Assembly (NCBI GenBank): GCA_014529385.2
Contig: CM043963.1
Span: 75,513,412-75,577,411, forward strand
From: Adiantum capillus-veneris
Lineage: Eukaryota > Streptophyta > Polypodiopsida > Polypodiales > Pteridaceae
Direction: 5' to 3'
Length of the DNA stretch: 64,000 nucleotides
Positions 1 to 10,328 of this stretch are shown here, piece by piece. The position numbers and the translations under genes were made by a program. Position 1 is the first letter of the stretch. Each line of letters opens with the position of its first letter. A model generated the notes under the pieces. That model worked only from the letters and a program-made list of their open reading frames with translations. It made no database searches and was not told the origin of the DNA.

Positions 1-23
1 GTTTGAAGCCATTCTGAAGAAAT

Positions 24-323
24 AGACATCTTACGCGTAGGATGTCTAATGCAAGAAATTGAAGCTAGACTTTGACTTTGAGCATAGTAAGGTGTTATAT
101 AGCCTACGGCAAGCCTCCTAGTCAATTTTGGTCCAATTTGTAGTTGATTAAACTGATCAATACCATCAACAGGCCGTCGAAACAGATTTCTGACTCATTG
201 ACCAGCTAATAGGTGTCCAAATCAAAAAGTAAAATCAGTTGTAAGCTCAGCACAACAAGAGGGAACAACAGTGCAAAAATCCAAGCAAAACACAGCAGGA
301 GACATCATACGCGTAGGATGTCT
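24..323. repeat. Two stem-loop palindromes in the leader of the giant gypsy element
   Basis: Two 24-bp palindromes lie at 24-47 and 300-323, 276 bp apart. Each has arms AGACATCCTA and TAGGATGTCT around a CGCG centre. The first copy has one C-to-T change in the left arm, which would still pair as U-G in RNA, and the second has one C-to-A change. The same palindrome recurs four times at 12,183-13,063. The sequence just before the first copy (gttTGAAGCCATTCTGA-like) resembles that before the later copies. They lie 5' of the Gag frame. Function unknown. Confidence 0.85.
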
Positions 324-720
324 ATTGGGGCATACTGCAAAGAAAATTTGACCTGGCATAGACAATGAGGTCCCATTTGACTTAAGGATTCCAGAACTTC
401 TTTCAGAAGTGAATTTGGACCTTGTTTGCCCATTTGACGAAGCAAAAGATTGAATTCAGACTTTTTCGCGTAAATTGACCAACAACGGAGGGTAGTACAG
501 TTTCAAATTAGCAAACCTAATCCAGAACATCAGCAGTGTATAAAATACAGTAGTGGTTGAGGTTAACTCTCCAGTTATACCAATCATTACTAAGATAACC
601 TCTAGCAGATAAATGCTTTGATTCGATTGCCGAAATTAAAACGCTTGTGAACAGGTATATTCAGTAAACAGAGCAAGAAGTTGTGAAGAAACTGACCCAT
701 TGCCAGGTGAGTGGTTGAAT
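324..720 (+). other. Untranslated leader before Gag
   Basis: No open frame of note. The frame that becomes Gag is closed by a TGA at about 715-717 and is open afterwards. A consensus-like splice donor, CAG followed by GTGAGT, lies at 704-712, so a spliced leader is conceivable, but no acceptor can be assigned. Confidence 0.3.
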
Positions 721-1461
721 TTGTGAAGGTAGCTTAGGGTCCACAGAAAAGAGTGTAACTCAGGCAAGGCTAGTTTCGCTATCACCTATTATTGAGGAAG
801 GTAGTGATACTGACACTTCGTCAGACAAATCTTTCTTCATGATGGGTAGTCAACAGCCAGGAGGTTTCACCTATGATGGACCTATGCGAGGAGGAAGCAC
901 CTCCCAAAATCCTTTGAATGATTCCAGGCTCACGGAGATCTTCTTGGAGGGAACAAACTCGAGAGGAGCCTTAGTCTATTCAGACTATCAAGGCCGCAAG
1001 TGCATTTGTATCGAAGAGAGGCCAGCTCAAAGATTGGAGATAATCCGAGTGTATGATGATGGAGATAGATTCTGAGACGAAAAGGGGGACCACTATTTAA
1101 TAGTTAGTAACCCTGAAGATTACAACAGATATGGAGATAACGTGGCTAAAGGGAAAATGGTTTCAGAAACTCAAGAACCACCACCAAACATTGATCGGTC
1201 CGGAGCTATTTTTATGTATGATAAGAAAACAATCAGGGTTCCAACTTATAACGAGAATGTGGTAATCTACAAACATGAGAGCGAGGTATAGTCTCTTACT
1301 TTCCCAACAAAGACAAGGTTCTTTACTTATTCTCTTATGAAACTGCTACGGGGAAGGGCATAGTTTTTGTTGATAGTTACGGGCGAGAATACCAACGTAT
1401 TCTCCCAGAGGAAGTAGAGAGAGCAATAGGCCCAGGAGCATCAGCATATGCCCCTGAGGAA
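721..1461 (+). pseudogene. Gag N-terminal extension of the giant gypsy element
   Basis: An open stretch begins near 718, with the first ATG at 839 (MMGSQQPGG). It reads on through a TGA at 1073-1075 and a TAG near 1290, then moves to the frame of the Gag core. It contains FLEGTNSRGALVYSDYQG and, near 1360-1420, GIVFVDSYGREYQRILPEE, which look like two related short segments (V/A-Y/D-S-Y-G/Q-G/R). No family recognised. It belongs with Gag because it lies immediately upstream in the same orientation with only single-codon breaks. The true start could be upstream of 839. Confidence 0.5.
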
Positions 1462-4400
1462 GTGCCAAGAGCCGCCCACACCCCAAGCAAGTCAACGAAT
1501 CCTTTTTCAGATGAGTATGACACTACTTCACATTCCACCCGACCGCAAGCATTCAACAACCAAGACCAACCAGGAAACCAGCCATCATTGCAGGCATGGC
1601 TTCGACAGAGTGCAACAATGGAACCAGACCGAAACCGAGATGGTTATCAAGCCGCACGAGGGCTCAGGGATTTGCAAGAACCACCACTCTATTCAAGGTA
1701 TCAGGCAGAGAGTAAGCCAAAGACTCAAGGGTCAACAGAGCCTGGAGGACCACCCATGGAACGAGTTCGAAGAGAAGAACCACCTCTAGCGAGAACCGTT
1801 AGAAATTATGGCTTAGGAGCACCATTGGGAGAGGAACCGACCTATTACAGAAGGCCTGAGGAGGTGTATCAACTGGGACGGGGTGATCCAATGATGAGGT
1901 TTGTAGACCATCAAAGAATTAGACCCTCTCAAGTGCAAAAATGGGTAAACAAGAAATACACAGGAAGCAGAAACCCAAGAGATCATGTAGCAACCTTTGT
2001 GCGTGTAATTAGAGCCGAAGAGGTGTTAGATTTTCCTATCCAATTTGCAGGGTTTGGATTAACCCTAGAGGAAGATGCTGCCACCTGGTTTGACTCTGTA
2101 GAGCGTAGAGACTTTGAGTCGATGGAGGAAGTGTTTGACGAGTTTATTGAGGAATTCTCTCAAAGGGGAATAGCTCATAATACCGTCTCACAAATCCATA
2201 AATTCAAACAGAAAGATGGAGAATCTGTATGAAAGGCAGTCCTAAGACTAAAAAGATATGTTAAGTTCTGTCCTGTTGAAGAACTGCCAACTCAGTCCAG
2301 ACTTATGTTGATATTCATCCAAGGACTAAGGAATGCAGATCTCCAGAAAGACTTACATATGAAGAGGAGCATGACGTTGAATGAGTTGACCAAGGAGGCT
2401 CTTTACCTTGTGGACAATTGTGTGGTCTACAAGGAAGGGGAGTTCAAGGACCTTGATGACGATTCATCTTCATAGCAAAGTGGAAGCAAGTCTTCTAAGA
2501 CAGTACCAAAAGGAGAAGTAGCGGTAAACCAGGAGCAGCTCGTAGATGAAGTGCTAAAAAAGATCAACTTGTACACCAAACCCAAGGCTAAACAGCCCAA
2601 GTGGTGTGCTATTGAACAAAAATGGACAAACCATGGGACCGAGGAATGTTATTATAACAAGGGATATGTGAGAGAGAGACCTTACGCTCCCCAAGCTCCA
2701 GTAGCTTCCCCTCAAGTTCCACAGATGCCTAGATATCAAGCAGGAAACTTACCAGGACCTGTAGGTGTAGAAAGACCACAACCGGTGTTGGGGCAACAAC
2801 CACCCCTACCAGGATTACGACCAGTTGGTATAAGATACACACCAATAGTAACTGAATCAGAAGAAAAGGCTTTGGTGCCTATGCATGCATATTATGAAGA
2901 TCCCAATGGATATGCGGCAAACCCTGTCTATTATCCACCGGAAGAACCCTCGACACCAGAACCATGGAGCATGATAGGGAATCAAGGACCACCAACTGCT
3001 ACACAGGCCGCAGGAGAAGGAAGATATAGCTTAGATGAACGAACACTGATGTTCATAGCCAATGGAGGCATGGGCGGACAGAGGCATGCTTACCAACAAA
3101 GAGGAGCTCAAGGAGCACCTCAACAACCCAAGGGACCCTGCTACAAGTGTTGAGGAGACCATTGGCTGAGAGACTGTCCTCATGATGAAATCATTAGAGT
3201 CAATGCGTATTGCCCAGAATGTGGAATTACTCATTTGATTCCCGATTTCCCTAAAAACCCGAGCAAGGGAGCAAAAACCACCTTGATCATGTTAGAAACA
3301 GTACCTTCCAGTGGAGGATCAGAAAATGAAACAATCATACCTATTCAGGCAGTAACACGGGCCCAAGCCCAAAGAAGGACGACTGAACCCATAGTTGAAG
3401 AACCAAAAACCGATGCCCAAAGTTCAGAAACGAAAAATCAGAGAAGCACTTGGAAAGCTAGAAAGGCGCGTAGGAAATCTAGTAAAGAACGAGAGCAAAC
3501 AGCCCTATCCAAGGATTTGAAACATACCAAGGACAGATTGGAGCGGTTAGAGGATCTAGCTAGCTTAAGCTCACACACCACAGCAGTAATAGCACCCAAG
3601 GAAATAGCAGAACCCAAAAGTGCAGGATCAGGAGGATCTGTACTGGCAGACAAGGTAAACGAGCAGTTGGATACGCTTCTAAAAGCTTATGAAGCTCGAC
3701 TTAAAAATAACCAAACCCAGGAGCAAAGGTGGATGACTTACCCATATGCAGAAATAGAAAAACAGAGGTTGGATATGTATAGAAAGATGATCGAGACGGC
3801 TCAATCATTGATGGAAGAACCGCTGGGTAAACCTGCAAATTGGCATGAGGCACCAGCTCCAACCCCTATCCAACCAACACCAGAGAAACCTGAGGAAACA
3901 AAGGAAAGACTCACTAATGCCTATAAGTCCAGAGGAGAGCCTATCATAGTGCCAAATACCACCGATGGGGCAAGTGACGGGTTCCAACCTAAAATATTAG
4001 CAGAAATGGGTAAGGACTGTAATGGTCTAGATGATCTGTGGAAGCAAATCCGTGACGCCAACAAGGCTAATAGTATGAGCAACCACATGAATAGCACGAA
4101 AAAAGAAAAGAATGTGATCTTACCTCCTATTGAAGAATTTGAGGCAAGATCTCAGATGAACTTTGAGATACATTCACAAGGGGGAGACCAAGGATCCATT
4201 AGTTCGGGGCACAGCCAACCAAACTCTTTGAGAACTTTACCCTCTTACCTAGGAGAGTACGAAGCTAAGTCAGAAGTGAGAGCAATCCCATCTCAAAGAC
4301 TTTCTTCTAACAAGGTGATAGATTCGCAAGGATTGATTGAGTTGTTATCCACTCCGGTGGCATGCACAATCACGTTAGCAGAACTCCTAAGGTTAAGGCC

Positions 4401-4578
4401 AAACATGTGGACCACAGTAGAAAAATTCCTAGAAAAATTTGGAGTGAAAGACCCCACCTTGAAGCTACAAGAAGGGATCAGAGAGTTAGACAGGCCTCAA
4501 CTAAACACTAGGCCAGTACCATTGAATAAGGTTGGAGAATACTGCGAGGGAGAAGACGGAAAACCACGCTACCAGTAG
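1462..4578 (+). pseudogene. Gag polyprotein of Athila/Tat-like Ty3 element, broken
   Basis: One frame covers this span, interrupted by TGA at 2230-2232, TAG at 2473-2475 and TGA at 3151-3153. The retrotransposon Gag domain lies at about 1940-2450 (WVNKKYTGSRNPRDHV, then AATWFDSVERRDFESMEEVF). A CCHC zinc knuckle lies at 3139-3177 with Cys, Cys, His and Cys all present; the third stop falls directly after its second Cys. After the knuckle come a second cysteine pair (YCPECG) and a long charged, coiled-coil-prone linker. The end overlaps the protease frame by 49 nt in the -1 frame (4530-4578). Gag would form the particle shell and bind RNA. It is not functional as read. Confidence 0.8.
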
Positions 4579-5960
4579 AATTCCAAGGAGTAGTTTCCAA
4601 GGCTATTCTTGACAGTGGAGCGGGGGTTGCAATCGCCACCAAGGAAATCTAGAAAAAATGGGGAAAATCAGCTTTGAGGGCTACCAGAATGAAACTGCAA
4701 TTGGCAGATGGATTCATGGAGAAGCCATTAGGACTCTTAGAAAAAGTGATTGTCACTTCGTGCGGAATTGAGTATGAGCATACATTTGCAATAGTCGATT
4801 TCGACAAAAAGAACAATTATGAGATCATCTTGGGACGACCATTCATGCGACAACTGCAGATGGTCCAAGATTGGGGTTATGACCACATATACCTCAGACA
4901 TGGTGAGACAACAACTAAAATACACCTGAAAGACCATAGTTACAAAGATGTGAACCAAACACCTGTGGAAGAGTTTGATTCAGCTACAGTAGCAGGATCA
5001 GAACTACCAGCATGGTTAGGGCAACCAAAAGAGCTATGGATGTGCGGAGCTTCACATTGTGGAAGCTTAAGAAAAGAGGAATGCGTCTTAGAAAGAGCAA
5101 TTGAGGACAAGGAGTATATTTCGGAACCTTTTCCTGAAGATGCCTTGGAACCTCTAGAATGGGAACACATACTAGCAACATTGGATGTCTGTACCATTAC
5201 CGACAGTCCAACAACAAAATTTTGTGATAAGGATGGCTATGATGTGTTACCCTATTACATGGTAAGCGTTGTGCCAGAAAAGGAGACGGTAGAACCACCA
5301 GAACAAGAAGAGTTTTACAACTCCTCTGAACATTTGGAAGTAAATGATGATGCAGATAATGAGTGTTCAGACACCTCAAGTGAGCGTGGAAGGGAAGCCG
5401 AGAATATCAAGTTTTATGATTTTGCTAACCAACACTCTAAACGCCAAGAACGCTATAGGAGGAAACCAGCAGGAAACAAAGCGAGAGAGAACCTGATGCC
5501 CAGGATAAAAGGTAAAACTCACTATTTGATTCTTGTAAAAGCAGAGGATTGTGTAAAAGATCAAATATCAGAAAAATTCTCAAAAAATCCAATAGAACGA
5601 ACGCAAGAGAAAATAAAACAGGTACGAAAAGCTAAAACCAAAACAAAATCACAAAAATCTGAAAAATAAAAAAAAGGAATAACAAAGGACCAAGAGTGGA
5701 CCAAACTGGAGCGTAAACAGAAATACCAAGAACTAAAACGGTCTTTGAAAGAGATATGGACTACGGAAGAAGATAGTGATGGTAAAGGGGAGTCAGAAAA
5801 GGGGAACATGAATGTACCATCACACTATCGAAAGTTTACTATCCAGGACAGAAAAATCATCATGACACCACCAGTCAGGGAAAGAACCAACCAAGAATCT
5901 TACGATGGGCCTGAAAATGCAAAAAAGATAGACCTCGCAAAACCAGGTGAAAAGCCTTAG
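4530..5960 (+). pseudogene. Aspartic protease (first) and linker of the giant gypsy element
   Basis: The frame opens at 4530. The retropepsin active site AILDSGAGVAIA has its Asp codon at 4611-4613, and the C-terminal ILGRPF motif lies near 4832. One TAG at 4650-4652 lies between these motifs. A long acidic then lysine-rich linker follows (to 5960), with a TAA at 5667-5669 and a TAG at 5958-5960, reading onward in the same frame into reverse transcriptase. In this family the enzyme cleaves the polyprotein. The start depends on the -1 frame switch from Gag; no classical slippery heptamer was visible in the overlap. Confidence 0.8.
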
Positions 5961-7439
5961 CCGGTCTATATAGCTAACGAGTTAGAGCCTGAGGAGGAAG
6001 CACAGCTAACACAACTTCTCAAGAAGTATAAAGATGTGTTCGCTTGGTCCTATAAAGACCTCAAAGGAGTTGATCCATTGATATGCCAACATACAATTCC
6101 TTTGAAATCGGATGCAAAACCTAGCAAACAACGTCCTTATACATATAATGACACATTTGCTAAACGAATCAAAGAAGAGACTGATAAACTCATGGAAGCT
6201 GAATTCATCTATGAGATCGAACATACAAATAGGGTGTCACTAATTGTGGTAGTTCCCAAAAAGAATGGAAAACTGTGTGTGTGTAAATCTCAAGAAGGTG
6301 AATGCTGCAACCATAAGGGATAATTATCCCTTGCCAATTACAGAACATGTACTTGAGCGAGTGGCCGGGAAACGGGCTTATTCCTTTCTGGATGGGTTTT
6401 CAGGATACAACCAACTGGCAATAGCAAGGGAGGATCAACACAAAACAACGTTTGCCACAGAATGGGGGATTTATGCGTATCGAGTTATGCCATTTGGCTT
6501 AACTAATGCACCAGCCACTTTCCAGAGGTTAATGACTCACGCATTTAAGGAATACCTAAGAATATTCTTAGAAATTTACATGGATGACCTGTGTGTACAC
6601 TCTCTTCTGCGAGAGGAACATATGGACCATTTACAAAAGGTCTTTGAAAAGTGCAGGACATATCGAATCTGTCTTAACCCAAAAAAGTGTGTATTTATGG
6701 TTAAGCAAGGACGAATCTTAGGACACATTGTCTCAAAAAATGGCATAACCACAGACCTAGACAAAGTCAAAGTCATTGTAGACCTGCCCAGGCCTACTAA
6801 TGCGATACAAGTACAATCCTTCATGGGACACTGCGGATATTATCGAAGATTCATATACATGTATGCGGTTATCGCACAACCTCTGTATCGTTTGCTAGTC
6901 AATTTCGAGTGGACTGAGGAGTGTGAAACTTCATTCCAAAAGCTGAAGGAAAACCTTATATCAGCACCTGTACTAAAGGCACCATATTGGGAAAAGATAT
7001 TTCATGTGCACATTGATGCTTCAGCATATGCCATTGGAAGTATTCTAGCTCAACCTGGAGACGGAACAATGGATTTTCCAGTTTGCTATGCGAGCCGACA
7101 GTTACACAGTGCAGAAAAGAACTACACAACCACCGAGAGAGAAGGGTTAGGAATGATTTATGCTGTAAAGAAATTTCAGTATTATTTGCTTGCAAACAAA
7201 TTTGTGTTCTTCACAGATCATCAAGATCTCTTGTACCTAGTAAATAAACCTTGCAATAAGGGAGAATCATACGCTAGTTTATTATATTTCTAGAATTTGA
7301 CTTCACAGTGGTGGTCAAAAAGAGTAAAACCCATCTACGAGCAGATTATCTTTCAAGGATACACAACGGGGAAGCTCCTGAAGGAGTAGATGATGACATA
7401 CCAGATGCTTATCTTTTCAACATTGAAATGGTACCCAAA
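5961..7439 (+). pseudogene. Reverse transcriptase-RNase H of the giant gypsy element
   Basis: The RT begins with LLKKYKDVFAWSYKDLKGVDP. The frame slips inside a (TG)n run at about 6271-6284, then reads FLDGFSGYNQLAIARED, MPFGLTNAPATFQRLM and the catalytic YMDD at 6577-6588. The thumb region has GHCGYYRRFI. RNase H shows VHIDASAYAIGSILAQPG (about 7006) and FFTDHQDLLYLVNKP (about 7206). A second slip near 7262-7290 returns to the original frame, and LRADYLSRI closes the module near 7360. YMDD, the FMGHCGYY thumb and downstream organisation point to the non-chromoviral (Athila/Tat, OTA) branch. The frameshifts make it inactive. Confidence 0.9.
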
Positions 7440-7770
7440 TGGTCTCAGGAAATTGTTCGCATTCTCTCCTTCGGAAGTGAGTTTGATAATACGGAATGCG
7501 GATCCAAACAACAAACAATTCGACAAAAAAAAAACTTCCAGTTGATAGCAGGACGGCTGTATCATCTTGGATCTGACCTAATCCTACGATTATGTATAAA
7601 TCCGGAAGAATTCGAGTGCTACCTTGAAGAGGCACATGTCCAGGGTTGTGCATTTCATTGTTCAACAGTGAAGACACACTAGAGACTGAAACAGTTAGGG
7701 GTTTACTGGCCAACTATGTATGCGGATACACATTCTTATGTTACCAATTGTATGATATGTAGTGCCAAAT
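7440..7770 (+). pseudogene. First (extra) integrase H2C2 zinc-binding module
   Basis: WSQEIVRILSF starts here, followed by FQLIAGRLYHLG, EEAHVQGCAFH and, after a TAG at 7680-7682, KQLGVYWPTMYADTH and CMIC at 7749-7760. The order and spacing match the module at 7818-8140 (WSQYIIDFLTT, FQLIGNQLYKRR, HAHSGISGGH, WWPTVHMD, CDAC). The two are diverged tandem copies of the integrase N-terminal zinc finger, so duplication is old rather than a recent slip. A TAG near 7770-7772 separates them. Normal Ty3 integrases have one. Confidence 0.7.
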
Positions 7771-7775
7771 GACCA

Positions 7776-9239
7776 GTGGATCACGCAACTTTGTTTCAAG
7801 TAAACATAACACCTGCATGGAGTCAATATATCATTGACTTCTTAACCACCAGGACGTTCCCTGAGAACATCACAAGAGCACGGGAAAAAGCTATAGAGCT
7901 GGAAGCACGTGACTTTCAGTTAATTGGGAATCAACTCTATAAGCGAAGAAAGGACAATCAACTTAGAATCTGTGCAAGTGAAAGTGAATACCTACTGATT
8001 CTAGAACATGCACATAGCGGAATAAGTGGAGGTCATTTTTCGGGCGATAAGACGGAAAAAATTGTCTTAACCGCAAGAATTTGGTGGCCTACAGTGCACA
8101 TGGATGCTGGAGAGTTCGTAAAGTGTTGTGATGCATGTCAACGCACCAAGATGCCAATAAAAAGAGATGAGATGCCATTACGGCCAATGATGGGAGCAAG
8201 AGCATTTGCAAAATGGGGCATTGATTTTGTGGGACCTATATCACCCCCTGCATATCGCACCCATACCCAATATATCATTGTGGCTACGGACTATCTCACA
8301 AAATGGGTCGAAGCCAAAGCAACACAAAAAGCTGATGCACGCACCACGGCACAATTTTTGTATGAGAATGTTTTTGTACGTTACAGGTTACCAATAGAAA
8401 TTGTCAGTGACCGAGGAACACATTTTCTCAATGAAGTCATTGAATATCTGCTAGAGGAATTCATGGTAATACATAGGAAATCCGCACCATACCATCCACA
8501 GGCCAATGGGCAAGCTGAGGCCACAAATAAAACACTATGCACGGTTCTCACTAAAATAGTGTCAGAATCAAGAACAGATTGGGATCGGCAGCTACACTCA
8601 ACACTATGGGCATACAGGGTAGCTTACAAAACATCAATAGGAACAACACCATACAACATGGTATTTGGCCTAAATGCTATACTATCCATAGAGTTTTTAA
8701 TCCCAACTCTACGAGTAGCAAAAAGCTTGGAATGGACAGGGCATGAGCTCTCTTCAAGGATTGATGATCTTGAAAAGCTAGATGAACTCCGCTTACGGCA
8801 TGAGCTCTCTTCAAGGATTGATGATCTTGAAAAGCTAGATCAACTCCGCTTACGAGATGTCGCTTCAATCTATGCTAAAAAGAGAAGACAAAAGGAATTT
8901 TTTGACAAACATGTGCGTACCAAAGAGTTTAAAACAGGTGATTACGTACTTGTTTATACCTTGAAGCAACATGCCAAGAAACTTAAAAAGCGAGGGATGT
9001 GACCATTTGTGATTAGTGATCTATCACAAAGTGGAGCTGTCAAGCTTGCTACATTAGCAGGTGAAGAAATGCTAAACTGGATTAGTGGATGTCGACTGAG
9101 GAGGTATCATCTACCACTCACACAGGAGATGCTCCAACAAATTCATCAAGGAAAACAAAGAATGAAGGAAAAACAACGAGTACGGGAGGAAGCTCAAGTC
9201 GAAGCACAAGAACGCATTGCAAAAAGACGGCTTCTGTGA
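7776..9239 (+). pseudogene. Integrase of the giant gypsy element
   Basis: Contains the second H2C2 zinc module (7818-8140) and an rve catalytic core with all three acidic residues: Asp at 8223-8225 (GIDFVGP), Asp at 8409-8411 (VSDRGTHF) and Glu at 8517-8519 (GQAEATNKTL), giving DD35E spacing. The C-terminal part has TGDYVLVYTLKQHAKKLKKRG, a TGA at 9000-9002, then PFVISDLSQSGAVKLATL and a TGA at 9237-9239. The core is uninterrupted from 7776 to 8999. A 57-bp tandem duplication lies at 8742-8855. The frame continues after 9239 into a second protease-like domain. The enzyme would insert element cDNA into the host genome. Confidence 0.88.
8742..8855 (+). repeat. 57-bp in-frame tandem duplication in integrase C-terminus
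   Basis: Units 8742-8798 and 8799-8855 differ at two bases and encode HELSSRIDDLEKLD(E/Q)LRLR twice. Because 57 is a multiple of three, the reading frame is kept. Confidence 0.95.
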
Positions 9240-9671
9240 CAACAACAACAAAGTGGACCACCATTGAGAATAAATGCCATTCGACTGACGAAGTTGGAGG
9301 AGGAAACAGTGGAGCCAATAATTACGGTAAAAGTGGGCAGCAATCAAGTTGAATCAACAGCATTGCTTGATTCGGGTGCTCAAGCAAATTTAATCTCTTA
9401 CGGATTATACCAACAGCTCAAAGTCACAGATCAACTTCATCCTACTCCTCAAGTATTGGAAAGTAGCACATCACACCCATTGAAAACATTGGGATGGACT
9501 ATATTGCATGTATAGATACATCAATATATTTACCCACACAAATTCTATGTGGTGACAGATGAAAGCACACAACACCAAATGATGCTGGGGCAACCTTGGC
9601 AAAAAGCATACAATGTGCAGATAGATTGGAAAGCAAAGGCGGTCAAAATTCAACATGAACATGAACAATAG
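9240..9671 (+). pseudogene. Second aspartic-protease-like domain downstream of integrase
   Basis: Same frame as integrase. After QQQQSGPPLRINAIRL come VEPIITVKVGSNQVESTALL, then DSGA at 9369-9380, LISYGLYQQL, and, 72 codons after the DSG, MMLGQPWQKAYNVQIDW (LGQPW at 9585-9599). A DSG(A) loop, a helix and a hydrophobic-hydrophobic-G-x-P motif at this spacing are the signature of retropepsin-like folds. Breaks: TAG at 9513-9515 and TAG at 9669-9671. The first protease is at its normal place before RT (4611), so this is an additional copy with a different sequence, not a rearranged one. Role unknown; it could be a protease or a non-catalytic structural domain. Confidence 0.7.
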
Positions 9672-10328
9672 GTGATAGCTTTTGCTCAGCAATACAAGCA
9701 TGATCAACTGCAAGCCATGCAATCACTGGAAACAAAGCCCAAAGCACAAATGCCATTAAAGAACATGATACCCGTGACAAACAATCAAGTAAAAGCCAAG
9801 CATGTTAATTACAGACATATGAAGTCACCGGCCGCAATGCAAAGATCTAGGCTACCAAAACCCGGGAAACAAGTATGGATGCGGAAAGATAGAAATGACA
9901 TGGCAGACAAACAACAATGTAACAAAAGGATTCCAACAAAGCAGATGATTAAACCACAAACCAAGGTCATAAAACAGATGTGGATCCCAAAGAAAATGCT
10001 TAGCAATAACCCAAATGTCACTCACATTTGGATACCAAAGCAAAAGCAAACGGAACTATCTTCAGTACAATCAACAATGAAAAGCAAACAACTGAATTTC
10101 AAAAAGGAAAACCGACATATGTGGATGCCGATGAAAGACAAACCAAAGGCAAAGAAGAAAGTACCAAACCATCTACAAAAATCGGTAGCAACAAAATACC
10201 AATGGAAAGCCAAGGTCATAAGGCCCATAGCCATTACATCCCAGCCAATTCTATCCTTAGAAACAGCTACGACTCCATCAACAGTGTCGGCAAAGCAATT
10301 CCCTTTTGCAAAAAAGACAATTAAATAG
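9672..10328 (+). pseudogene. Lysine-rich tail with repeated W-x-P motifs
   Basis: Continues the integrase/second-protease frame without interruption to a TAA-type end at 10,326-10,328. The tail is rich in Lys, Gln and Met, with a recurring Trp motif: KQVWMRKD, KQMWIPKK, THIWIPKQ, RHMWMPMK and, weaker, KYQWKAK, about 20-40 residues apart. No domain recognised. The strong positive charge would suit nucleic-acid binding, but this is only inference. Confidence 0.5.

Noticed and set aside
2230-3153. Stop codons in Gag as targets of U-to-C RNA editing
   Set aside because: Such editing is known from organelles, not nuclear retroelements, and TGA directly after the knuckle Cys or in place of Trp does not fit a simple U-to-C change.
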